Assembly (NCBI GenBank): GCA_001839685.1
Contig: MLAK01000882.1
Span: forward strand, 13,492-44,350
DNA: 30,859 nucleotides
Reading direction: 5' to 3'
From: Tritrichomonas foetus
Lineage: Eukaryota; Parabasalia; Tritrichomonadida; Tritrichomonadidae
Shown piece by piece: positions 1 to 12,300 of this stretch; position 1 is the first letter of the stretch, and every line of letters starts with the position of its first letter. The notes below the pieces were generated by a model that was not told the origin of the DNA, did not search any database, and was given only the letters and a program-made list of their open reading frames with translations. Position numbers and translations under genes: made by a program.

Positions 1-354
1 AACTTTTTCAATAATTCTAGTAACATAACTTTTTCTAAATCATTCATAGAGCTGCTTCAAAATTTTGATATAGCTCGATGTGATGTCAGTTGCCCCTTAA
101 GTAGGCATATATGAAATTTTTGATCATTGAACATGATAATACTATTCAACAATTATCCTGGATCAAGAATGCCTTTATTTATTTGAAATCTATTTTTTCT
201 CGACTTATACACAAAATATAACTCTTTTATTAAATTAATTTTTTGATATAAAACAGTACATAGCAAAATTCTTTATATTGTTGATTGCTTTTTTTGAAAA
301 AATTAGAAAAGCAAATTGTGAAAGTGTATGTTTCGTTTATATAATAATAAAAAA
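1..354. other. Non-coding 3' flank of the dynein gene
   Basis: I see no convincing coding frame, tRNA-like fold or repeat here. It is AT-rich and lies downstream of the minus-strand dynein stop codon (355-357). On the minus strand the stop is followed at once by a T run and TAT/TAA-rich sequence, compatible with a short 3' UTR. Confidence 0.5.
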
Positions 355-3300
355 TTAACGATTAAGAATAAATGCAGCACCTGCAAATGCGAATGCCTTT
401 GGATCACCATGGCATGATGTTGGCAATGTAACAATGAATTTAGAACGCATTGAGTTGCTGTAAAGTGGAATATTCACTGTTTTGCTCGACCTGGAAACTT
501 TCTCCCACGAGAAGCTGCAAGTTGAGCATTTAATCAATATTGAATCATCTCTTTGCATTGGAGCAATCTTGTTTCCTTGCATAACTGCTCCTTGAAGAGC
601 GATATCTTTCACGTAAATCGCATTTTCGTGTTCTTCTGCGACAGAAAAGACCAAAGAAAGATCAACGATTGGAATTCCAGTGCTTTTTGCAGTCTTTTGT
701 CGCAAAGCATCCAAAATGGCTGTTGGACGAATCAATGATGATAATTCAATTCCTTTATCCATTAAAGCTGGATCTTGTGCAAGTGCATCAATAACATCAA
801 CTTTTCGAGCAACTTCAGAAAGCCATTCTGTTGCAACTTCTGGTCCTTCTGCTGTATCGAACCATTTATCTGGAACTTCACCATTTATCAAAGATGCTCC
901 CTTTGACATCAATGCGTGAGAAAGTGCATCACCATGATGTAAGAATCCATCGAGTTCCTTGAAGAATAAAGAAAGTTCTGTGACTAATTCATGAATGATA
1001 CAATATTGTGAATAAAGTGCAGAAGCAATTGGATTTTCTGGATCAGCTGGAGCATTCAATCTTTGTTCTGTCATTCTTGGATAGCGTCTTAAAAGTTCTT
1101 TCCAACGATCAGAAATTGGTTTGAGGGATTCAATCCATTGTGATCTGGAAATTGAACCACTTTCAGATGAAATTGATTCAAGACGTCTTAAGCAACTAAT
1201 AGTTTCAACTTTGTTTGAAAGTGCAACAGTTTTAGTTGCATTTGGTGGAAGGAAAAACATTGAAGGTGGATCTCTTTCGCTCATCTTTTGAACATGTTTG
1301 AGAATATCTGATAAACCAGAATTCCTCTCCATCTTTAATGGGTTTGCTTTTTCATTCAAATATGAATCAAGGTATAAATTCAAAACTTGGAAGTCAAAAT
1401 CATTATCAACTCTACCACCATAAATAGCAATTCCTAAGAGACCTCTTATGTATTCAAATTGTTCATTTTGGTCACCTTTAGCGCGTGAAATAACTTCCAT
1501 TGCGCAGTTCAAATCTGCTGATGAGAATTCGTAAAACTTGGTCCAACCTTGCGGTATGAAAATACGCCTTTCTTGGATAATTGAGTGGAAATAAGCAACA
1601 GCTGCAATGTTTTTGAGTTGTTGTTTGTTGATGCTCTTGGGATCCAATGATGATAATGTACGCATAAGGTTTGCACGAACTCCAGGTGGTGCTTCAAGAG
1701 CAACTTTGTTGGAATTAGCAAGTAAAAGTGGCGGGAATGCTTTATGTGGTTCTGTAGTAAGAAGAAGTTTGAATCCATCTTTCTTCTTTGTCAATGAAGC
1801 AAATTCTTTCTCAACACGAGCAACAAGTGACATTGATAAGTGAGTATTCTTGATAAGAAGCCAATTACCTTCTTCTGCACATTTCCTTAATGTGCTGATA
1901 GTTGAATCAATTGATTCTTGACCAACAGCAAGTTCAACGAGTGTGATCTTGTTCTTACGGCAAATATCTTCGATTTCTTGAGATGGATCAGCACCTGCAG
2001 AAACAATGAAAATGGTTGGAACAGTGCTTTTCTCGGTCACTAAGGAATTGAAAGCAAATGGAACAGAAAATTGATCTAATTGGAGCGTTCCTTTAACGAA
2101 TGATTCTATTGCTGGAATTAAACGATGTGGAGCAAGTACAGAAATCAAAAGTAATTGAGTGAATGGACCAACACCACGTTTTGTAATTGGTGTATTTTCA
2201 ATTGATGGCCAGTTTTCTTCACAGTTAGGTTGGTTAATCCAATCACTCCATGTATTATCGAATTTTTGATCTTTCATCTTTAATGTTTGCACTAAGTCTG
2301 GCATAGCTGCTGCAAATGCAGAGAAGTATTGTTTTCTGTCGGCAGGAACCCATTTAGGCGCTTCACTTGGTCCGACAGCTTCACTTAAGAGTAATTCAAA
2401 TTGTTTCGGATTAACAATGGATGAATAGCAATCTTTGACAATATGAATTGCAGCAGATGCACGATGTCTGTTAAACATTGAAGCAGAAACATGTCTGAAA
2501 ATAACGCGTGATAATTCTGTTTCGAACTTAATAGCTCTGTGTTCACCAGAAGCGTTAATTTGACAAGAAAAGATTGATGAAAACAATGAAAGGAAAAGTG
2601 TACTTGAATATCTGTACATATGGTCAAGTTTGTATAAGTCAGCAATTGAGAAGTAGAAGGAGGCACCAAGAACTGCAAGTGATTTGTAAGCAGATGCTTT
2701 TTCTTCAAGATTCTTGGAAAGAGATTCGATCTTGGCGATTTTTTCGGCAACATCAGCAGATTGAATCTTTGTTTGGTTAAGAGACTCTATAAGTGCAGTG
2801 TTATGGAGAATATCTTCACCTTCTGATGAAACAAGGGCTTGAAGAAGACCTTTTTCAAGTTTACTGAGTTTGAGTTTCATCTCTTCTTGCTCAGTGATGA
2901 GCTTAGTTCTTTCTTGTTGGATTTCTGGAAGTTCTTTCTCGAGTGTGAGTGAAAGAAGCATTGATTCAAGTCCAGATCTAGTTACAGAGAAGTTAACAAT
3001 CGTAACATGTGAAGCAGCTGTTGGATGAAGTTGTGGAGATGGATCTCTGGTAACTAAGAAGAGTCTAAAGCTTTCATTATAGTCAATTTCACGATCACCA
3101 ACTTTAAGTGATGGACGAGCGCCACTATAAACAAAGTCTTTACGAATAATTGGGAATAAAATTCCATCAATTGAATCAATTTCAGAAATAATTAAAATTT
3201 TTCCGAAACGAACAGCTAAAGCAAGTTCGGATGCAAATCTTTCATGACCTCTTGGAAGGATTGTTGCCTGCTTTCCTTGTTTCTCGAAGTATTTGGCAAG

Positions 3301-6300
3301 CCAATCAAGAGCTGTGGCAGTTGGATCAATAATTAATGGGACAGAGTTGGTGTTTGCAATGATGACAGCATTTTCAATTGATAACGAATCACCACCTAAA
3401 CATCCTCTCAGATCAAGAAGTTCATTTTCGGTATACATAAACTTGGAAAGTGAAAATTGTGAATCAGCTGATGCACCAATGATTGGATACCATTGACCAA
3501 GCATCTTTCGACGTTCATCTTCTGGGAATCTACCGCAAAATGCAGAAACTGCAGCAGCAAGTAAGGAATCTTTAGGAAGCTTGTTAAGAGAGGCAACAAT
3601 TTCTCCTCTTTGGGCATCCCAACGAGTTCTTTCATCTTTAAGCTTAGAGAATAGTGTTTCTGCATCACGTAAGTTATCTTCAGCGGTTTTAACTTCGTTC
3701 TTAAGTTGTTCGGCTTCTTTAGTTGATTTTCTGAACTGTTCTTGATATTGCTCAACTTTTTTGTCAACACTCTTCTTCTTATCACGAAGTTCTTGAAGTG
3801 AAACACGTTTCTTTTGGATTTGCTTAGCATATTCGTCAATTTGCTTCTTGAGTGGATCAACTTTTTCTAAAACAGAGAAGTATCTAATGTTGGCTTTAAC
3901 CCATTGAGCAAGAGGAGCGCAAGCTTGACTTGCTTTCTTAATTGTATCATTATCGAAACTGTTTGCCTTTTGAACAAGAAGTTTGTTCACTTTGGCAATC
4001 GTTTCGGGTTTCATTTTATTAATATCGAATGTAATAACTCGTTTAGTGAAACCATCTTGTGAAATTGTCTTCTTAATACCAGCCCAAGAGTTATCTTCTT
4101 CTCCGAGCATTAAAAGAACACCTTGCATAACATCGGCGATTGGTTGTGGTGGTTTTGCAAAACCACGAATTTCGGCGAGTTGATCTCTTCGAATTTGTCC
4201 GACTAATTTCAAAGCAGCATCAATTTCTGGTTGGATTGTACCAAGTTCTTCTTCGATCTTTGATTGCTCGCTTTGTAATTTCTTTTCTTCTTCGGAAAGG
4301 TTCTTTGACATGGTTTCAATTTTCGCTTGTTGTGATGAACATTCTTTCACAGCTTTCTGAATCCTTTCCATAGCTTCTTGAGCAGCTTTTTCTTTAACAC
4401 TTAAGCTTTCTTTCTTCTTATTGATTTCACCAGAAAGGGTATCGACAGTTTTAGCAGCATCATTAAGTTTAGAAAGACCAATATCAAGATGCTTCTTACG
4501 TTCATTCATTTCCTTTTGCTTCATGGTGAACAGAATTTGGTAAGCTGATAAGAATTGTGAGTATCTTGTTGGTGGTTCTTGAACTGATCCAAATAATTGA
4601 ACAAACATCGGAGTAATCTTAGAAATAATTTCAGATGTGAGAATTTCTTCTGTATCTTGATTCATTAAAACTTGACGTGGAATTGAATTCAATGATTCTC
4701 TGGTCAATTCAGTTGCCCAAATGATCATTGAATCGCTAATGAATGATGGTGCAAATGAGAAGTAGCTTCTGAAATCTGAGTGTTCTGGATTCAAAACAAC
4801 AACAACATGAATTAAACGTTTGATCTTGTTGCAGAAGAATTCTTGGGGTGTTAAATCTGATTCAGCATCTCTGTATTCAGATTGAACCGATGCAATAAGT
4901 GAATCAAATTCAGTTTGTGAGAAAAGACCACCAACTTCACCAGAAGCCATTAATGAGTTAAGTGAATCCAAAATACTGTCTTCGACAAACATAAAATCTT
5001 CAATAAGCATAACCACTTCTTCATCTTTGGCTGAAACTTTTGGAATAAGTTCCTTCAAAAAGGCTGAAAATGTATGATATGAAAATTCAGCCAATGTTGG
5101 TGGTGAATAAATTTCAATACCACTTGAATGACAAATGGTTTTAAGAATTTCAATGAATGAAAGACCTGGTGTTGTAATAGCAACGATGTTTGAACATGGA
5201 ACAGCAAGAATAGAAATGATACGATTGGCCAAATTTTCTGTATCTGCCATTTGGAAGATATCTAAATGGCCCATTTCACGTTCATAAGAAAAGATAAGTT
5301 TCCTGAATGCATCTTGAGCAATTTGTCTTTGCGTTTGAACGAGGCAGATTGGTGGCTTATCATTGCTTTCGATTTGATAGTTTGTGTATTCGAAGTCGGT
5401 TTCTTCAAAAGTGTTCAATGAATCATGGAAAATATCTTTCATTGATTTCATCATTCTTTGACGATCTTGAAGACTTGAAAGTCTATCGACGAAATGTCTT
5501 AAACCTTCATAGTAAACAATAGCTGGGGAAAATGTGTTACTGTTATGAATATATCTTTCAAGCATAATTACCCAACGAGTGATATCTTTAAATGTGAAAT
5601 CATAGTGTGGATATTCATCTGGTGAGAATTCTGTCTTGAAGCGTTGGAAGCAGCGAACAATTGCAGTTGCAACAGAAGCAACTTTAGATGCATCTTTGAA
5701 CGGTGTGTCTTTGAGAATGACTGTGAGATAATGTGAATAGATTTGAACGAGTTGTTGTTGTTGAGTATCGTGAATTGATGAAATTCTAACAATTGATGTG
5801 AATCTTGGTGATATTGGTCTCTTTTCAGCAGATGACATGGAGAAAACGAATTGGATTCTTTCAATGTTGATCCATTGGAGTTCTTCATTATAAAATCCTC
5901 CGTGTGTAAGAAGTTGTTGCAAGAATGAAATGAGCTGAACAGTTCCCCATTTATCTGGTCTTGGAAGATCGAAGTTCTTGAAGAAAACAAGGGCTTTTTC
6001 ACTTGATCTTGGACGAAGAACTTGTCCAGTTGCAGTTGAGGCAATTTGACATTGTTGCATAAGTTTGGACAAAAGTGAGTTTGCATCAGTCTTAGCTGAG
6101 CAATTGACAACAACAATAGATGTGGATGTGAGCATCTTGAAAATGTGGGTAAGAACTGTTGTCTTTCCACTTCCTCTTGGTCCGATAAGAAGAACTGGCT
6201 CTCCTTTCTCAATCCATGGACGAACTGTGTGAATTGTGCGTTGAACCTCTGGTGTAGCAACAAGTGGTAATGATAAAGTGCTGAGTGAAGGAAGTGAAGC

Positions 6301-9300
6301 TGGAATTGGATGGAAGTCAAAGAGTTGAAGATTAGCTCCATTCCAGTATTGATCAAGAATATTTTGTGGATCAAGACCAACAACAGATAAACCAAGTTGT
6401 GAGCTCCATTTGAAGATATCTGTTGCCATTACTTGTTGTTCTGATGGTGGTAAAATTGCAACAGCACCACGAATAAGAGCATTAACAAATTCTGCATCAT
6501 TATTACCAGAAATTCCATTAAGATGTGATAAAACTGTTTGAACAAGACCAAATGTTGTTGATTGGATAAGGAACAAATGAGAACGACTGACAAGTGAATC
6601 AATTGTGCGGTAGAATAGTTGGTCCATAAGATATGGAACTCTTGAATCCTTTGGCCATTTGGAAAGCCATGATTGACAAACATTTTGAACTGTTAAATCT
6701 TGAGTTGATAACAAAATAACAGCCATTCTGGAAACGGTAGCTGGTGATGCGTGTTCGAGTGAGTGCGATTCGAACACAAAGTTAACAGAATTATCAAATT
6801 GAATACGTTCACCGTTTGGCAATGTTAAAAGACGATTATCATCCAAAACAGAGTTGAGTGATTCAATCCATTCTGGATCAATATCACCATCACAAACAAT
6901 CCATGTACGATTTGTGTTTGCAACAGCGCGACGAGCAGCACGAGTAAGGACACCATCGAACCATTCTCTTGTGTCATAATCGACACGACCAAGAAGTCTT
7001 TGTCTTGGCATTGATTTTGGATTCATAACTTCAATATCAATTTTGATTCCAACTTTCAATAATGACTTTTGAAGGAGAGTCCATAGTGTTGTTTTGCCGC
7101 AACCGGACGGGCCAACAACGCAAACTCCCATACGTTGGTTGACAGCTTCCCACATTTGAAGCATTTTTTCGATTTGGTGCGGAAGTTCAACGAGATTTTG
7201 TTCAGCAAGAATATCTGATGCTGCTTTTCTGAGTTCGAAAAGTTCAACTTTCTCATTCTTAACATTCGGAAAGACATCAGCAATGATTTGTTCAAATGCT
7301 GCACGATCAGAGAATGTTAATTTAGAAAGTGTTGAAATACGAAGGGCCTTAACAATAAGTGAAGCTTCATCAATGTCTCCACCTTCACCAGAGCTAAGCC
7401 ATTGTTCTGCTGTTGATAAGATACTCTTAAGAGCACGAAGACCCCAATCGTAGTGAATTTCTGGTGAAAGCAATTGTTTAGAAAGAGTGAATACTAAAAC
7501 AAGTTGTCTGGAGACTTCATGAGCAGTGTGGAAACCTTGTGAATACATCAAAACTTCAGCAATGAGTTCATTATCTGGTGCAGACATCGCAACGGCTCGG
7601 AATAATTGAACCAAGTTGGATGGAAGCTTTGAACGGCCGCCGTATCCTTTACCAGCAGGGTTAAGTGTAACATAAATACCAGCATTTGGATTAACAGTAA
7701 CTTTTCGGCCCATTAATTCAACATTAGCTGATCTTTCAAGAATGGCTGTTTGAATAACTTGAATTTGTTGTGAAAGGGCGGAAAGAACTTCTTCATCGAG
7801 ACGGTTGAACTCATCGAAACAACCCCAGGCACCACCCATAACGAGACCTGTGAAAATACGACACATTGATTGAACGTCAATAGCTTCATCGCAGTTGAAA
7901 ACGAGAACTTGTCTTCCTAAGGCTTGACCAAGAGCTTTGACAGATTCTGTCTTTCCTGTACCAGCTGGACCGTATGGGTTACCACCATAACCAAGAGCAA
8001 TACCTTCACAAAGAGTGAGATAACATTTAGCTGTAAGTGGAGTGTAAACGAGTCTTGCTGGGTTTCCTTGATATTCGAATCCGTATGGAATAACTGCATC
8101 ACCCATTTCTGCAACAGCAGAGTTGTCTCTGAAATAGAAACGTAATTGTTTCTGCCATTTCCATGCGGATGTTGTATCAAGTTCTGACACAACTTGACGG
8201 AATCTAACATATTCGATAATAAGTGAACGAACAACGTATCTTTGAAGCTCGTTGTTTTGATCAGCTGAGACGAGTTTATGTAAGTTTTCTTCGACCCAGT
8301 TTGAAATCTTTTCGATGTTTTGTCTGTTTGATTCAACAAGTTCAGTGAATTTGATTTGATGATACAATAAAGTGAGTTGGCTTGGATATGTGTAGTAATC
8401 AACATTCTTTGTTTTCATCATGTCGCAAAGAATCAAGCGAAGTGTATCAGCAACTTGATCAGAAAGCTGCATAAGCCAGCCTTCAACTGGCCCTTCGCAT
8501 TTCACTGTCTTCTTAAGCTTGACAACTTCACCAAGAGATGAACAAACAGCTTCAATAACTTTGTTTGATTCATCAAATTTAACAGAAGCAACACCTTGGA
8601 AGAGTTTCTTAAGGTGGCTTTGAATGATTGTTGCATCTTCACTTGCTTGACCGATGATTTCAAGAAGATCTTCATCACCAATGAAGTAGAATCTTGAGAA
8701 TTTATCTCTCTTTTGTTCCAAGAATTTGTTAAGTGCTCTGTTAAGATTTTCAAGTCGTGCAAGCATTTTTTCAAGTTGCTCAGCAGATAAATCCGCAGCA
8801 ACTGAAGCTCTATGAGCATCTTTAAGTTGTTGCATGATTCTTCGGAATTCTGAATCAACTTTTTCGAAATCATCTTGATGTTCTGGAAGGGCTTTCTTGA
8901 CGAAAACTGGTTCCAAGTGGAGCCAACGACGTTGAATCTCGTTAAGAAGACGAAGTGATGTTGCCAAACTTACGGCTTTTTGATCCCACAAGATGGCATC
9001 GTTTTGGAATGCTTTGATGAATGGCGAATCTTTCAATGAGCTAATAAGAGATTGTTTATCAGCGAGATCAGATAAAAGTTGCTTCCATTCACGTACAATG
9101 AATGTTGAACGTCCAGCAAAGGTATGATTGAACCATGAAAAGTTTGTTGTTGAGAACCATGAACGTACTTCTTCAAGAGATGTTCTAATTGTGGCTTCAC
9201 CCCTTGCACGTTCAGCAAGTTCTTTAAGAGCTTTCATATTGGATTGAAGCATTTGTCCAACGTCAAGAATGTCACCAAGTTGAAGTTCTTTATATGAAGT

Positions 9301-12300
9301 GTTTGTAGAAATTCCAACCATCTTGAAGAATGAAAACCAGTGTTCTTCACACCAATCATCACCTCTGGCGAATTTCAAAGATGGACTAATTGATTTATAA
9401 TGTTTAACCTTTTCATCAATGTAAAGGGCAGCATCAGAAGTGTATTCTAATGTACTTAATTTGCTGCTCCATCCATTTAAGAAATCTTCAACAGTGTAAA
9501 GCTTCTGTGAAACAACATCCCATTTTTGAGAAGCCATTTCTGTGAATTTGGTTCTCCATTCAACAAGGAGTTCAATTGCTCCCTCTTGAAGGCTGATTTC
9601 TGTTTCCAAATCGTCGAGTTCTGGAAGTGCAACATTTTCATCAAAGTCAGTTAATGGTTTTGATAATGCATCATATTTGGTGCGGAATTCACCAAGATCA
9701 TTCTTGAATTTACTGATAACTTGAGGAACAGAAACAACAACAGAATCATCATCAAAGTTAAGGTCTTTGGGCTTCATTTCGTCCCAACGAAGCTTGAAGT
9801 TATGGATGTCTTGTTTTAATTGGGCAAAATCGTCCCTCATCTTGTTTTTAACATTTTCAAATTGGGAAGCAACTTGGTCATCGAATGTTTCCATCTTCTT
9901 GGTTAATTCTTTCCAATTCTTGTGAAGTTTATCAAATTCCTCCGTTTCTTGATCAATTGATTCGAATGATTTCAAAAGATTAACTTTTTCAGTAAGTGAA
10001 GTAAATGTTAATTCAACTTCAACTTTTGATCGGACTAAATCTTCAAATTTACGTCTTGATTCTGCAATGGCTTCTGATGTTTCAAATTTCATAGCCATAA
10101 GTTCAAGACCTTCATTAACGAATTTTTGAACATTTTCGAATTCCATTCTAAGTGTCTTTCTTAAGCTTTGCACCAAAATGGATTGGAATTGTGACAATAA
10201 TCTTCTGAAGCCTTCTTTGGCTTGAGTAACATCAATTTTGAAGCAGCCAACGATTGAAACATCATCAATTTTATTGATACTTTCTTTTCTCATTGAAACG
10301 AGTGCAATGTTTGATTTCCATTCAGCAGCAGTAGTAATCATATTTTCGCATTTTTCTTCAAGTGTATCTAAATTGTTTGCCAAAATCATCCATTCTTTGA
10401 ATTGGAATTGGTAATCATAAACTTGCTTAATAAGCATTTCACCTTTTTGGTATACATAGAAAATGATATCTGAAGCAGATTCAGAAATTTTCCCAAAGAA
10501 GTTAGAATCACTTGAAACACCACGGAATTTTAATGGATAAGTTAAAAGATCACTAACAGATTGAAAATAAATATGACGAATTTGTTCAATAATTGGCCGG
10601 AATTGAAGTTTATTGTCTGCAAAAATAAGGCTGACTTCAATTTGGGCTGATCTTTCTGAAAGTTGAAGAATCGAGCTTCTAAATTGATATTGTAAAATTT
10701 TATATAACTGAATATCTAAATGATGTGACCAAAAATTAGTTTCAGCATAATCTTTTGCGACTAATTGAACTTTTTGTCTTATTTCTGAGATGGTTTGTGA
10801 CCAAACATTCTTTTTATCAATTAAATCAACATTTACAAGTTTCAATAAATCTTTTACAATAGTTTCATGTTCTTGTTTCAAACCAGAATTCTTTTCCATA
10901 ATATCAGAAAGTGATAATTGAAGTTTTGAAAGGAGTTGAGGAGCTGTATTTGGATCAAATTTCTTTGCAGCTCGTGCAAGCTTTTCAAATTCGGATGCTG
11001 GCTCAAGCAGCATTGGTTTCTGACATTGTAAAATGCGTGAAGGCATTTCATTATAGAAATTTGCCACACGTTGCATAATTAATGCTTGCTTATAAATTGG
11101 TTGTGCACGATTAACAATTTCTTGAATTTGTTTTGGTACTGACATTTTTGCAGCTGTTAGTTTTCTGACTTCTTCAAGGAATTGATATAAATCATCACTA
11201 AAATTAATTGTTAATCCAGAATTGGCATCAAATGAAACAAGAGTATCATCTGTTGGTGCTTTCAAAGAAACAGAAAGCTTTGATTTAATATCGGCAATCC
11301 ATCTTTTCATTTGGGCTTGTCCAAACGCTTTCAAGTCATTTGCTACGCTTCTCAAATTTTCAAGAAGAGAATCTGGATCTGGCAAAGCATGTGCAAATTT
11401 CATATATTGCTCAATATGTGCTCTTTTCTGTTGATACCAAATCATATTATCAACTGGTGATTCTGCTGATCTGCGAGAAATGGATGCAGATGCCCTCTGA
11501 ATTTGTGATAAAATAAAAGAAGCAGCTTCTGAAAGTTCATGACCAAGTTCTTGAGTGGCAGCTGGTCGACTTAATAATGTTGGATGTGCAGAAAATGCTT
11601 GTAAAACAACTTCTGGTGATGAAGAAGCTGTCATCATCTGTGCATGTAATTTTGATGCAGCACAGCGCTCTGCCTGTGATAATCTGGCTTCAAATAATCG
11701 AAATTGAGCATCCCATAATCTGGCTGGATGGGCGCATAAACGTGTTGGTATAAGATTTGATGCACTTGCAGCAATTGAAGAAAAGTGAAGTGACTCTTGT
11801 TCTTCTGGATCGAGAAGTTTTGAAATATCGTTAATAATTTTAATAATGTCGATAAAGCGTTTTGTCAGCTTTTCAAGCGCAATCATAGCTTTTGACTGAT
11901 AAGGATTGAACTGCCATCTTCTTACTTGAGTTGTTCCTGGATTGCAAATATTAGCGATACCTGTAGCGTAAGATTGGATAAAAGATAATATTTGGTTAAG
12001 TGCACTCTTTTTAACATTGGCCAAATCAAAGCTATCAAAAATACGTTGGATGATCGGAAGAAGATTTCGATCGATTAACATTGTCATTCGAACGAAAGTT
12101 TCATACGACATTTTACAGCCAGACGCGGAATCGTTCCATAAATCTGATAAGTGTTCTACTAATTGGTCAATATTAATCGCAATTTCTGTTATGTCGTTTG
12201 TCGGCAATGTTGATAAAGTTTGCAAATCATTTTCGATGGATTCTATGGTTTCTATTGCTGTATCATCATCTTCGATTCGTTGAATAGCCGGTTCACCTTC

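Noticed and set aside
3408..3860. 150-codon frame overlapping the dynein stalk region
   Set aside because: Shadow of the charged coiled-coil codons in another frame; no independent support.
5568..6395. 275-codon frame inside the dynein gene on the same strand
   Set aside because: It lies wholly within the strongly conserved AAA3 to linker part of the dynein frame. Its translation is His/Leu/Gln-rich and shows no domain.
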